Assembly: GCA_963734685.1 (NCBI GenBank)
Contig: CAVTIC010000007.1
Span: 620,001-684,000, forward strand
DNA length: 64,000 bases
Origin: JAOUEA01 sp963734685
Lineage (GTDB): Bacteria; Actinomycetota; UBA4738; HRBIN12
Direction of reading: 5' to 3'
Shown: positions 15,444 to 23,455 of the stretch, in pieces
Position numbering within the stretch: the stretch's first letter is position 1
Layout: each line of letters opens with the position of its first letter
The notes under the pieces: generated by a model
The model's database searches: none
What the model saw: only the letters and a program-made list of their open reading frames with translations
What the model was told of the DNA's origin: nothing
Translations under genes and position numbers: made by a program

Positions 15444-16826
15444 ATGTTCGACACGCTCACCGACAGGCTCGACGGCACGTTCAAGAAGCTCCGTTCCCGC
15501 GGGAAGCTGCACCCCAAGCAGGTCGACAACGCGCTGACCGACATGCGAACGGCGTTGCTCGAGGCCGACGTCGCGGTCGAGGTGGCCGACGATTTCCTCG
15601 GCCGCGTTCGCGAGCGCGCGCTCTCAGAAGAGGTGATGAAGAGCCTCACGCCGGGGCAGCAGGTGATCAAGGTCGTGAACGAGGAGCTCACCGTCACCCT
15701 CGGTGGCGAGCATCGATCGTTCGAGCTCGGGGGAGCGCGGCCCGCAGTCATCATGGTCGCCGGCGTGCAGGGCTCCGGCAAGACGACCGCCTGCGCGAAA
15801 CTCGCGAAACTCCTGAAGGACAAGGGGAAGAGGCCGCTGATGATCGCCGCCGACCTGGAACGGCCCGCCGCCGTCGAGCAGTTGCGGACGCTCGGTCGCG
15901 AGATCGACGTGCCGGTGTGGTCCGAGGGCAAGGACCCCGTGAGGCTCGCGAAGCAAGGGCTCAGAGAGGCGGATCGCCAGGGCGCCGACGTCGTCATCAT
16001 CGACACTGCCGGGCGTTTGCACGTCGACCTCGAGATGATGCGTCAGGCGAGCAAGATCAAGAACGTCACCAAGCCCCACCATGTGCTGATGGCTGCCGAC
16101 GCGATGACCGGGCAGGACGCGGTGATCCAGGCTCGGGAGTTCATGCGGGAGGTCGACACGACGGGCTTCGTGCTGACGAAGCTCGACGGCGATGCTCGCG
16201 GCGGAGCGGCCCTCTCGATCACCGCGGTCACGGGCCGGCCCGTCTATTTCGTGGGGACGGGGGAGAGGCCCGAGGACCTCGAGCCGTTCTACCCCGACCG
16301 TATGGCCGGGCGCATCCTCGGCATGGGCGACGTGTTGACCTTGATCGACAAGGCGCAGGAGAAGCTCGACGTCGAAGAGGCGCAGAAGACCGCCGAGAAC
16401 ATGCTGGCCGGGCGGTTCACGTTCGAGGACTTCCTCGACCAGCTGCGCCAGGTGCAGAAGCTGGGATCGATGGGCGATCTGTTGAAGATGCTGCCGGGCG
16501 TGCCGGGCGGCAAGAACGCGATGAAAGAGATGGCCGAGGCGATCGACGACGGCGAGCTGAAACGCGCCGAAGCGATGATCCTGTCGATGACCCCGGCCGA
16601 GCGTCGCGAACCCGGTATCATCTCCGGGTCGCGCCGCCTGCGGATCGCGAACGGGTCCGGGGTCACGACCGCCGACGTCAACTCGCTCCTCAAGGATTTC
16701 GAGAGCGCGAGGAAGATGATGCGCACGATGATGGGCGGCAAACGCGTCCCCGGCCAGCTTCCCGGCAGGCCTGGTGCGATGCCACGAACGGTGATGAGGC
16801 CTTCGGCGAAGCTGCCGAAGCGATAG
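15444..16826 (+). CDS. ffh: Signal recognition particle protein Ffh
   Basis: Ffh binds 4.5S RNA and signal sequences and delivers ribosomes to FtsY. The 460-residue protein has the N domain, the G domain (GVQGSGKTTACAKL, ADLERPAAVEQL, DTAGRLHV, TKLDGDARGG) and the methionine-rich M domain from about residue 320 with FTFEDFLDQL and GSMGDLLKMLPG. The ATG at 15444 starts the canonical MFDTLTDRLDGTFKKL; upstream in-frame sequence overlaps the kinase on the other strand. rpsP follows after 26 nt. Confidence 0.96.
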   Translation: MFDTLTDRLDGTFKKLRSRGKLHPKQVDNALTDMRTALLEADVAVEVADDFLGRVRERALSEEVMKSLTPGQQVIKVVNEELTVTLGGEHRSFELGGARPAVIMVAGVQGSGKTTACAKLAKLLKDKGKRPLMIAADLERPAAVEQLRTLGREIDVPVWSEGKDPVRLAKQGLREADRQGADVVIIDTAGRLHVDLEMMRQASKIKNVTKPHHVLMAADAMTGQDAVIQAREFMREVDTTGFVLTKLDGDARGGAALSITAVTGRPVYFVGTGERPEDLEPFYPDRMAGRILGMGDVLTLIDKAQEKLDVEEAQKTAENMLAGRFTFEDFLDQLRQVQKLGSMGDLLKMLPGVPGGKNAMKEMAEAIDDGELKRAEAMILSMTPAERREPGIISGSRRLRIANGSGVTTADVNSLLKDFESARKMMRTMMGGKRVPGQLPGRPGAMPRTVMRPSAKLPKR

Positions 16827-16852
16827 AGGACCGGAACGAGGACGGACACGGT

Positions 16853-17293
16853 ATGTCGACACGCATCCGACTGCGGCGAATGGGGGCGAACAAGCGGCCC
16901 TTCTACCGCGTCGTGGTGGCCGACCAGCGCTCCCCGCGCGACGGCCGCTTCATCGAAAACATCGGCAAGTACCACCCGCTCGAGGATCCGAGCGTGATCG
17001 AGATCGACGAAGAGCGCGCCCTGCACTGGCTGCTGGTCGGCGCCCAGCCCAGCGACCAGGTCCGCAACCTCTTGGTGAAGGTGGGCATCTGGGAGACGTT
17101 CGTCGCGGAGCGCCCGAGCGCAGCCGGTCAGGTGCGTGTTCGTGAGGCCAAGCCCGACGGACCGAAGCTCTCGAAGAAGGCCGTCGCCAGGGCGGCCGCC
17201 GCCGTTGAGGAAGCCGAGGCACCGGCGGAGGAAGCCGCGGAGGCTGCGACGGCGGAGGCTGCGACGGCGGAGGCTGCGAGTGCACGTGAGTGA
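16853..17293 (+). CDS. rpsP: 30S ribosomal protein S16 with acidic C-terminal tail
   Basis: The first ~80 residues are a normal S16 (STRIRLRRMGANKRPFYRVV, RDGRFIENIGKYHPL). S16 assembles early on 16S rRNA. The remaining ~65 residues form an Ala/Glu-rich tail with a repeated EAATA unit; extended tails are common in Actinobacteria. The annotated stop at 17291-17293 interrupts what looks like a longer tail: directly after it, in the +1 frame, 27 more residues of identical composition continue to a stop at 17369. Either the true tail is about 25 residues longer and an indel splits it, or the remnant is untranslated. Confidence 0.92.
   Translation: MSTRIRLRRMGANKRPFYRVVVADQRSPRDGRFIENIGKYHPLEDPSVIEIDEERALHWLLVGAQPSDQVRNLLVKVGIWETFVAERPSAAGQVRVREAKPDGPKLSKKAVARAAAAVEEAEAPAEEAAEAATAEAATAEAASARE
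17240..17280 (+). repeat. 15-bp tandem repeat in the rpsP tail
   Basis: Two full copies and a partial third of GAGGCTGCGACGGCG (17240-17254, 17255-17269, 17270-) encode repeated EAATA. Such slippage-prone repeats may explain the variable tail length and the adjacent frame switch. Confidence 0.75.
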
Positions 17294-17374
17294 GCCCGCC
17301 GCGGAGGCCGAGGCGCCCGAAGAGGCCGGGCCTGAGGCTGCCGCCGGGCCTGAGGCATCCGAGGAGTAGGCGCG

Positions 17375-17605
17375 GTGCGGGAGCTCGTCGAGTTCCTCGC
17401 CAGGGAACTGGTCGACGACCCCGACGCCGTCGAGGTCTCCGAGTCCGTCGACGACCGCGGCCCCCGCTACACGCTGCGCGTCGCTCCCGACGATATGGGC
17501 AAGGTGATCGGCAAGGGCGGTCGCACCGCGAAGGCGATCCGCGCCGTGGTCCGCGCCGCGGCAACCAGGCAGGGCACCAGCGCCTACGTCGACATCGCCG
17601 ACTGA
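17375..17605 (+). CDS. khpA: KH-domain RNA-binding protein KhpA
   Basis: This 76-residue protein is a single type II KH domain with the RNA-binding loop GKVIGKGG (GxxG). KhpA acts with KhpB as a global RNA chaperone affecting cell division in Gram-positive bacteria, and is normally encoded between rpsP and rimM as here. The GTG start is 8 nt after GAGGAG, which lies inside the acidic remnant downstream of rpsP. Confidence 0.92.
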   Translation: MRELVEFLARELVDDPDAVEVSESVDDRGPRYTLRVAPDDMGKVIGKGGRTAKAIRAVVRAAATRQGTSAYVDIAD

Positions 17606-17606
17606 G

Positions 17607-18119
17607 GTGGCAGAGCCGACCGTCGCCGTCGGTCACGTCACGAAGGCCCACGGCATCCGAGGCGAAGTCACGGTTGAGGTGCGTTCCGACAATCCGGACC
17701 GTTTCGTCGTCGGCGCCGTCGTCTTCACCGAGGACGGTCGTTCCCTCACGATCGAACGAGCCCACGCGCACGGTGCCCGACAGCTCGTGAAGTTCTCGGG
17801 CATCGAGGACCGGACCGCGGCAGGATCCTTGCGCGGTCAAGTATTGGTGGTGCCGGAATCCTGGCTGCCCGAGCTTCCCGACGGTGAGTACTGGCCGTTC
17901 CAGCTCGAAGGCTGCGAGGTGACGACCGAAGCCGGACGTCCGCTCGGCGAGATCACCGAAGTCATCGCGAACCCCGCGAACGACCTGTGGGTCGCGACCG
18001 ACGCCGAAGGCACCGAGACCCTCGTCCCGGCGCTGCGCGACGTGGTCGTCGACGTCGACGTCGCGGCCAAGCGCATCCTGGTCCGCGACGTGCCCGGTCT
18101 CACCGCTCCCGAGGCCTGA
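17607..18119 (+). CDS. rimM: 16S rRNA processing protein RimM
   Basis: RimM assists maturation of the 30S head with protein S19. The 170-residue protein has the N-terminal RimM barrel (VGHVTKAHGIRGEVTV) and a C-terminal PRC barrel (residues about 95-165, with GEITEVIANPANDLW and LVPALRDVV). The GTG start is 1 nt after khpA, indicating one operon rpsP-khpA-rimM. trmD has its own leaderless promoter. Confidence 0.94.
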   Translation: MAEPTVAVGHVTKAHGIRGEVTVEVRSDNPDRFVVGAVVFTEDGRSLTIERAHAHGARQLVKFSGIEDRTAAGSLRGQVLVVPESWLPELPDGEYWPFQLEGCEVTTEAGRPLGEITEVIANPANDLWVATDAEGTETLVPALRDVVVDVDVAAKRILVRDVPGLTAPEA

Positions 18120-18148
18120 TCCGGCCGACTCCCGGGATGCCCCCGCGG

Positions 18149-18154
18149 TAGCCT
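18149..18154 (+). promoter_or_regulatory. -10 element for trmD (leaderless start)
   Basis: TAGCCT ends exactly 7 nt before the trmD GTG, so trmD can be transcribed apart from rimM. Confidence 0.5.
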
Positions 18155-18161
18155 GCGCCAC

Positions 18162-18845
18162 GTGCGAGTCGACGTGATCACGATCTTCCCCGACCTGGTG
18201 CGGGGGCCGCTGGGACAGAGCCTGCTCGGGAAGGCGATCGAGGCGGGCGTGCTCGAGGTCCACGTGCACGACCTCCGCGACTGGACCGAGGACCCGCACC
18301 GCACCGTCGACGACGCTCCGTTCGGGGGAGGGCCGGGCATGGTGATGAAGGCAGATGTGTGGTTCCGGGCGGTCGAGTCGCTCGACCCCGATCGAGGTCG
18401 CGCGGTGCTGCTGTCACCCGCAGGACGCCGTCTCGATCAGGGCTTCGTCAGGGAGCTGGCGGACGAATCACACCTCACCTTGCTCTGTGGTCGCTACGAA
18501 GGCGTCGATGAGCGCGTCGTCGACGGCCTGCCCGCCGAGGAGGTGTCCATCGGTGACTACGTCCTTTCCGGTGGTGAGCTGCCTGCGCTCGTGTTGATCG
18601 AGGCGGTCACCCGCCTGGTCCCAGGAGTGATCGGTCGGGAGGAGTCGCATGAGCAGGACTCGTTCACGCGCGCACACCTGCTCGATCACCCCCACTACAC
18701 GCGGCCTCGCGAGCTCCGCGGCATGCCGGTCCCCGATGTCCTGCTCGGCGGCAACCACGCCGAGATCGCGCGCTGGCGGCGCGAGGCGGCCGAGGCGAAG
18801 ACACGCAAGAATCGCCCCGATCTGGCCCCCGGCGAGGCATCCTGA
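18162..18845 (+). CDS. trmD: tRNA (guanine37-N1)-methyltransferase
   Basis: TrmD methylates G37 of several tRNAs with SAM, preventing +1 frameshifting. The SPOUT trefoil-knot signature is clear: FGGGPGMVM, LCGRYEGVDER and IGDYVLSGGE, with a C-terminal domain ending near GNHAEIARWRR. The 227-residue length is slightly short but complete. rplS follows after 50 bp with its own promoter, the usual trmD-rplS order. Confidence 0.96.
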   Translation: MRVDVITIFPDLVRGPLGQSLLGKAIEAGVLEVHVHDLRDWTEDPHRTVDDAPFGGGPGMVMKADVWFRAVESLDPDRGRAVLLSPAGRRLDQGFVRELADESHLTLLCGRYEGVDERVVDGLPAEEVSIGDYVLSGGELPALVLIEAVTRLVPGVIGREESHEQDSFTRAHLLDHPHYTRPRELRGMPVPDVLLGGNHAEIARWRREAAEAKTRKNRPDLAPGEAS

Positions 18846-18872
18846 CCGGCCTCCAGGACGTTCGAGACGCGC

Positions 18873-18881
18873 TGGTACACT
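18873..18881 (+). promoter_or_regulatory. Extended -10 element for rplS
   Basis: TGGTACACT matches the extended -10 form TGnTANNNT. It ends 14 nt before the rplS ATG, so a leader of about 7 nt is expected. Confidence 0.4.
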
Positions 18882-18895
18882 CGTCAACCGTTGCC

Positions 18896-19435
18896 ATGAA
18901 CAAGACCGATCTTATCGAGCAGTCCTACCTGCGCAGCGACGTTCCCGAGTTCCGCCCCGGAGACACCGTGAGGGTCCACGTCCGGGTGGTCGAGGGCAAT
19001 CGAGAGCGGGTCCAGGTGTTCCAGGGCGTGGTGATCCGCCGTCAGAACGGTGGTTTGCGCGAGACCTTCACGGTGCGAAAGATCTCGTTCGGCGTCGGCG
19101 TCGAACGCACGTTCCCTGTGCACTCGCCCTCGATCGCCAAGCTCGAGGTCGTGAGCCGCGGGCAGGTTCGCCGGGCCAAGCTCTACTACCTCCGCGAGCT
19201 GCGCGGCAAGAAGGCCCGCATCAAGGAGCGTCGCATCGACGACGCCAAGCTGGCCGCCATGGAGGAAGCGGCCGCCATCGCAGCGGCCGAGAACGCGACC
19301 GAGGAGGCCCAAGCCGAGATCGAGTCCCGGGAACCCGAGATCGAGATCGAGGGCGAGGCTCCGATGGCCGACGAGCTCGATGCCGGTGCCGACGACGAAG
19401 CCGCCGAGGCCGACGAGGAGAAGGCCGAGGCCTGA
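18896..19435 (+). CDS. rplS: 50S ribosomal protein L19 with acidic C-terminal extension
   Basis: Residues 1-115 are a normal L19 located at the subunit interface (FRPGDTVRVHVRVVEGNRER, FQGVVIRR, VRRAKLYYLRELRGKKARIKE). Residues ~118-179 are an extra Glu/Ala-rich tail, probably disordered and negatively charged. S16 and S2 in this window carry similar tails. lepB starts 3 nt after the stop, so export of signal peptidase is tied to ribosomal protein output. Confidence 0.94.
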   Translation: MNKTDLIEQSYLRSDVPEFRPGDTVRVHVRVVEGNRERVQVFQGVVIRRQNGGLRETFTVRKISFGVGVERTFPVHSPSIAKLEVVSRGQVRRAKLYYLRELRGKKARIKERRIDDAKLAAMEEAAAIAAAENATEEAQAEIESREPEIEIEGEAPMADELDAGADDEAAEADEEKAEA

Positions 19436-19438
19436 TCC

Positions 19439-20095
19439 GTGGCCGACGGGCCCTCCGGGGTTGCCGAGTCCACCGCCACGCCCGGCACCTCGAGCCACCG
19501 ACGCCGGTGGCGTGGATCCACCGGACTGATCGTCGTCGCCGTCGTCCTCGCCATCGCGATCAAGCTCTTCCTCGTGCAGGCGTTCTCGATCCCGTCGGCC
19601 TCGATGATCCCGACCCTCCACGAGGGCGATCGCATCCTCGTCTGCCGGGTCTGCGTGCGCCTGGACGACGTCGATCGCGGGGACGTGATCGTCTTCGAGG
19701 GACCTGACGCGCCGACTCCGGACCGCGGGCTCGTGGGCGGCGGGTTGCATTGGCTCGGCGAGACGCTCGGTGTCGCGACCCCTCCGCACGAGGACTTCGT
19801 CAAGCGGGTCGCCGGCCTGCCGGGCGACACGATCGAGATCGATCGTAGCGGGCAGCTCTTCGTGAACGGTGTGGCTGTCGACGAGCCGTACCTCAACCAG
19901 CCGGTGCCCGAGGACGGCTACCCGCCGACGACCGTTCCCGATGGCATGCTGTTCGTGCTGGGCGACAACCGAGGGAACTCGGGCGACTCTCGGTGTCCGC
20001 CCCCGAACTGCACGGGGCTCGTGCCCGAGGACAAGGTGATCGGGGTGACGTTCGTGAGGGTGTGGCCGCCATCGAGGATCGGGCCGGTGCGGTGA
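19439..20095 (+). CDS. lepB: Type I signal peptidase
   Basis: This membrane-anchored serine protease removes signal peptides from exported proteins. The 218-residue protein has one N-terminal transmembrane helix (about 29-46), nucleophile Ser55 in FSIPSASMIPTL, general base Lys122 in DFVKRVAGLPGD, and the later GDNRGNSGDSR box. The catalytic domain faces outward. It has a longer basic cytoplasmic N terminus than E. coli LepB but only one membrane helix. The end overlaps the rnhB start in a GTGA. Confidence 0.94.
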   Translation: MADGPSGVAESTATPGTSSHRRRWRGSTGLIVVAVVLAIAIKLFLVQAFSIPSASMIPTLHEGDRILVCRVCVRLDDVDRGDVIVFEGPDAPTPDRGLVGGGLHWLGETLGVATPPHEDFVKRVAGLPGDTIEIDRSGQLFVNGVAVDEPYLNQPVPEDGYPPTTVPDGMLFVLGDNRGNSGDSRCPPPNCTGLVPEDKVIGVTFVRVWPPSRIGPVR

Positions 20096-20766
20096 GCGAG
20101 GTCGCCGTCTCGCCGATGGACCGGTACGAGCGGTTGCTGGCCGCGCAGGGGTTCACGAAGGTGGCGGGCGCGGACGAGGCCGGGAGGGGGGCCCTCGCCG
20201 GTCCGCTGGTGGCTGCGGCCGTGATCCTGCCGGCCGGGTTCGACATCGAGGGGATCAATGATTCCAAGTTGCTGACGGAGCTGCAGCGCGAGGCTGCCTA
20301 CGAGCGCATCGTGGCGTCGGCCGCATGGGTCGCCTGCAAGGCGGAGCCCGGCGTGATCGACGCTCGAGGCCTGCATCGCTCGAACATCGCGTTGCTCCGG
20401 CGCGCGGCGAAGGCTCTCGACCCCGACTACGTGCTCACGGACGGGTTCCCGGTGCCCCGCATCCCATGCCCGTCGATCGGCGTGAAGAAGGGTGACGCCG
20501 TGAGCGCCAGCGTGGCCGCAGCCTCGATCGTCGCGAAGGTCACGAGGGATCGCATCATGCGCAGGTTGCATCGCCGATTCCCTGTCTTCGGCTTCGATCA
20601 CAACAAGGGCTACGGCACGCCCGACCACCTCGAGGCGTTGGAACGACACGGCCCGACGCCCGTGCACCGTCTGTCGTTCGCCCCCTGCGCGCAGCCGTCG
20701 TTGTTCGCGACGCTCGCAGATTGCGGCGCGGACGTGCCACCGGGTGAGGCTCACGCGCCCGCGTGA
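20092..20766 (+). CDS. rnhB: Ribonuclease HII
   Basis: RNase HII cuts RNA in RNA-DNA hybrids, including single misincorporated ribonucleotides. Acidic active-site residues are seen in GADEAGRGALAGP, in LTDGFPV and in FGFDHNKGYGT. The GTG at 20092 overlaps the lepB stop and is preferred to an upstream in-frame ATG buried inside lepB. DUF2469 follows directly, a standard actinobacterial pair. Confidence 0.94.
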   Translation: MSEVAVSPMDRYERLLAAQGFTKVAGADEAGRGALAGPLVAAAVILPAGFDIEGINDSKLLTELQREAAYERIVASAAWVACKAEPGVIDARGLHRSNIALLRRAAKALDPDYVLTDGFPVPRIPCPSIGVKKGDAVSASVAAASIVAKVTRDRIMRRLHRRFPVFGFDHNKGYGTPDHLEALERHGPTPVHRLSFAPCAQPSLFATLADCGADVPPGEAHAPA

Positions 20767-20782
20767 GAAGCTGGAACCCATG

Positions 20783-21100
20783 ATGAGCGACGACGACATC
20801 GAGCGGTTCGAAGAGGAACGCGAGCTCGAGCTGTACCGGGAGTACCGCGACGTGCTCCCGATGTTCACCTTCGTGATCGAGACCGAGCGCCGGTTCTACC
20901 TCGCGAACCGTGTGCAGCTGACGCCGCTCGACGAGGGTTGGGTTCAGGTGGACCTCACCGACGCGTGGGTCTGGGACATGTTCCGCCCGGCGCGGTTCGT
21001 CGCCAGCGTGCGGGTCATGACGCGTCGCGACGTGAACGTCGAGGAGCTCGCCAAGCGTGACGAGCCCACGACGATCCCGGATACCCCCACCCCCCCTTGA
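20783..21100 (+). CDS. DUF2469-family protein
   Basis: This short acidic protein (105 residues) has the conserved pattern ERELELYREYRDV, ETERRFYLANRVQL and a Trp-rich segment VWDMFRPARFV, matching actinobacterial DUF2469. Function is unknown; the family is nearly always next to rnhB in Actinobacteria, which supports the phylum assignment. Two ATGs occur in tandem (20780 and 20783); the second gives the family-typical MS-acidic start. Confidence 0.85.
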   Translation: MSDDDIERFEEERELELYREYRDVLPMFTFVIETERRFYLANRVQLTPLDEGWVQVDLTDAWVWDMFRPARFVASVRVMTRRDVNVEELAKRDEPTTIPDTPTPP

Positions 21101-21127
21101 ACCCACATCGGTGTCGCACCCGCAACC

Positions 21128-21133
21128 TAGGGT
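21128..21133 (+). promoter_or_regulatory. -10 element for yraN (leaderless start)
   Basis: TAGGGT ends 6 nt before the yraN GTG; no Shine-Dalgarno sequence is present. Confidence 0.4.
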
Positions 21134-21139
21134 GGCGCC

Positions 21140-21511
21140 GTGTCGAACGCTCGCACCTCGCTCGGGGCTCGTGGGGAGCAGGCCGCCCTCGAGCTCTACC
21201 TCCGCCGGGGTTTCGTGCAGGTGGCCCGCAACTGGCGGTGCAGCGTCGGTGAGATCGACCTGGTGCTTCGTCGGGGCGACATGCTCGTGTTCTGCGAGGT
21301 GAAGACCCGGCGGGGAGCCACGCACGGCGGCGGTCACGAGGCGGTCGATCTCAGGAAGCGACGGAAGTTGCGCAGCCTCGCCGAGGTGTTCCTCCTGACG
21401 CACGACGTCGGGGCTCTCGCCGTGCGGTTCGACGTGGCGAGCGTGGCGGTCCGCTCGAGTCCCTCGCCCGGAGGAGGGACACATGTGGAGCTCTTCGAAG
21501 ACGCGTTCTGA
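21140..21511 (+). CDS. yraN: YraN/UPF0102 endonuclease-fold protein
   Basis: A 123-residue protein of the UPF0102 family, which has a restriction-endonuclease-like fold. The core acidic residues are seen in GEIDLVLRRGDMLVFCEVKTRR (Asp, Glu and the ExK pair), preceded by GARGEQAALELYLRRGF. The cellular role is not settled; its usual place between rnhB and yifB/dprA suggests DNA processing. About 110 bp without a gene follow, holding only the promoter of the next small ORF. Confidence 0.92.
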   Translation: MSNARTSLGARGEQAALELYLRRGFVQVARNWRCSVGEIDLVLRRGDMLVFCEVKTRRGATHGGGHEAVDLRKRRKLRSLAEVFLLTHDVGALAVRFDVASVAVRSSPSPGGGTHVELFEDAF

Positions 21512-21606
21512 TCCGGCAACCGACCTACGTCGAAAGGCCGATGGCTTCCTCCGGACGACCGTCCGATCGTGCCCGGGAGGCGGAAGCGATCGCGAGGTGC
21601 CGAGCG

Positions 21607-21612
21607 TAGGAT
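21607..21612 (+). promoter_or_regulatory. -10 element for the small Arg-rich ORF
   Basis: TAGGAT ends 8 nt before an ATG at 21621, the same geometry as the well-supported genes in this window. Confidence 0.4.
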
Positions 21613-21620
21613 CCGTGGCT

Positions 21621-21809
21621 ATGAGGATCGACCGCCCTCGCCGTGAGGAGATCAGCAGGACGATCCCCTCATGGGAGAACTCCGGTCTGCGCCACCGTGT
21701 GGAGGGCCGTGAGCTGGGGGGCATCGACGTCATGGAGCTGCAGCTCGTGGTGGTGGAGCGGACCGTGGAGCCACCACCGAGGCGCCGTCGCCGCCGCAGA
21801 CGGCGATGA
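21621..21809 (+). CDS. Small protein of unknown function with poly-arginine tail
   Basis: A 62-residue frame begins MRIDRPRREEISRTIPSWEN, has a hydrophobic patch MELQLVVVE around residues 38-46 and ends PPPRRRRRRRRR (nine consecutive arginines). I do not recognise a family. Support for it being real: it starts 8 nt after a TAGGAT box, its third codon positions are mostly G or C like its neighbours, and it exactly fills the gap between yraN and the convergent decarboxylase. The tail suggests nucleic-acid or membrane binding. It could still be a chance ORF. Confidence 0.45.
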   Translation: MRIDRPRREEISRTIPSWENSGLRHRVEGRELGGIDVMELQLVVVERTVEPPPRRRRRRRRR

Positions 21810-21828
21810 CCCGACCTTCGGTCGACGA

Positions 21829-23364
21829 TTAGCTGAGGTCGAGCTCCTCGAGCACGCGTGCGGATAGCCGGCGGAGTGCCGCCAGCATGCGGTCGACGTC
21901 GGCTTCGGTCGAGAGGTAGTTCACGATCCCCGCGCGGAGATACGTGCGTCCTCGCAGGGTCGTGACGCTCACCCATGCCTCGCCGCTCACCTCGAGGGCG
22001 CGCTGCAGCCGGGTCTGGTAGTCGTCGAGCACCCTGGGTGGCCACCCCTCGTGGCCGGCTGGCAGATGCCGGAAGCAGACCACGCTGAGCTCGGGCTCGG
22101 CGGGCCACGCCTCGAACCCGGGTTCGGCGGCGCATCGCTCCGCGAGGTATGCGGCGAGGTCGTTGTTCCGTTCGATCAGCCGTCCGAGCCCGTCGGTGCC
22201 GAGCTGCTTCCAGCTCATCCATAGCTTCAGCCCCCGGAACCGGCGTGTGCCCTCGAGCGAGTACTGGTACCAGTCGAGGGCATCGTCCTCCGGTCGGGCC
22301 GAGCGGTAGTACTCGGGCGAACGGTGGAAGGTGCGCAACAGATCGTCGCGCCGGCGCACGACGAGCGCGCCGATGTCGTAGGCCTGGAAGAACCACTTGT
22401 GTGGATCGATGGTGACGCTGTCGGCTCGCTCGAGCCCCGGCACGCGATGTGCGTCACGGGGCGAGAGCCTCGCAGCGCCCCCATACGCGGCGTCGACGTG
22501 GAGCCAGACCCCTTCGCGCTCGGCGACCTCGGCCAACCCGGGGGTGTCGTCGATCGACCCGGTGTTGGTGGAACCGGCCACCGCAGCGATCGCGAGCGGT
22601 GTGAAGCCGGCCGCGCGATCGCGCTCGATCGCCTCGGCCACCGGCGCAGACCGCAGCCGGAATCGGTCGTCGCTGTCGATCACGACGAGGGTGTCGTCGG
22701 GGAACCCGAGCACTCCGAGGGCTCGCGAGATCGAGAAATGCGTCTGATCGCTCGCGTAGACCCGGACGCCCTCCAGCTCGCCGCCTCTGGGAGGGCCGGC
22801 GGTGCTTCGCAGCGTCGCGAGCCACACGTCGCGGGCGACGGTCAGCGCCATCAGGTTCGCCATGACGCCCCCGCTCGTGAGCACGCCCCAGCCGTCGTCC
22901 CCGATGCCGACGAGGGCGCGGAGCCAGGCCGTCACCTCTTCCTCGACGAACGTGCCGATCGGGCCGGCGTGCCAGACGTCGACACCCTGGTGGATCCACT
23001 GGGCGAGCACCTCGCCCGCGATCGACGACGGCAGCGGTGGGGGGGTGAAGTAGCTGAACGAGCCCGGGTGCTGCGCGTTGTACGTTGCGGGGGCGATGCG
23101 CTCGTGGAACTCCGTGAGGACCTCGTCCCAGGGGGTCGGCGACATCGGAGCAGGCGCGGGACGTCCCGAAGGGCCGAAGAATGCCTCCCGGGCCTCGGGG
23201 TACGTTCGAGGGTGCATCGGACGGCGCAATGCCTCGCCGTAGAGCCAGTCGAGCGCCTCGCGCCAGGTGCGTTCGCCGAGGGCTTCGAGCGCCGGCCGCG
23301 CGCGCACCTCGTCGCGCACGTCGATCAGTTCGGGCTCAGGGCTCCAGTCGAACGGGTCGGACAC
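21829..23364 (-). CDS. PLP-dependent amino acid decarboxylase (group II)
   Basis: This 511-residue protein belongs to the aromatic amino acid/glutamate decarboxylase family (fold type I). The PLP lysine is Lys323 in TIDPHKWFFQAYD; other motifs are HPGSFSYF near the N terminus, TSGGVMANLMAL and HVDAAYGGAARL. Substrate cannot be read from sequence; aromatic amino acids are a reasonable guess from HPGSFSYF and YNAQHP. The GTG at 23364 is chosen because TGCTAGCCT lies 7 nt upstream; an in-frame ATG at 23457 would overlap comM. Divergent from comM-dprA. Confidence 0.85.
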   Translation of the reverse strand: MSDPFDWSPEPELIDVRDEVRARPALEALGERTWREALDWLYGEALRRPMHPRTYPEAREAFFGPSGRPAPAPMSPTPWDEVLTEFHERIAPATYNAQHPGSFSYFTPPPLPSSIAGEVLAQWIHQGVDVWHAGPIGTFVEEEVTAWLRALVGIGDDGWGVLTSGGVMANLMALTVARDVWLATLRSTAGPPRGGELEGVRVYASDQTHFSISRALGVLGFPDDTLVVIDSDDRFRLRSAPVAEAIERDRAAGFTPLAIAAVAGSTNTGSIDDTPGLAEVAEREGVWLHVDAAYGGAARLSPRDAHRVPGLERADSVTIDPHKWFFQAYDIGALVVRRRDDLLRTFHRSPEYYRSARPEDDALDWYQYSLEGTRRFRGLKLWMSWKQLGTDGLGRLIERNNDLAAYLAERCAAEPGFEAWPAEPELSVVCFRHLPAGHEGWPPRVLDDYQTRLQRALEVSGEAWVSVTTLRGRTYLRAGIVNYLSTEADVDRMLAALRRLSARVLEELDLS

Positions 23365-23371
23365 GGCCGCG

Positions 23372-23380
23372 AGGCTAGCA
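23372..23380 (-). promoter_or_regulatory. Extended -10 element for the decarboxylase gene (leaderless start)
   Basis: On the minus strand TGCTAGCCT ends 7 nt before the GTG start, a near-ideal extended -10 with leaderless spacing. Confidence 0.5.
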
Positions 23381-23406
23381 GGGCCTGGCCCGACCGGCGC
23401 CCCATC

Positions 23407-23448
23407 GTGACATGGGTCACGGAACGGGCTCGGGGCGACGCATAGCGT
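23407..23448 (+). promoter_or_regulatory. Composite promoter of comM-dprA: GTGA-N6-TCAC palindrome plus -10
   Basis: A perfect inverted repeat GTGACATGGGTCAC (23407-23420) matches the core half-sites of CRP/FNR-family regulators (GTGA-N6-TCAC). It is followed after 20 bp by CATAGCGT, whose TAGCGT ends 7 nt before the comM ATG. If transcription starts at that ATG the palindrome is centred near -42.5, where class II activators bind. The same composite occurs at 28218-28259. Confidence 0.5.
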
Positions 23449-23455
23449 TGGCTCC

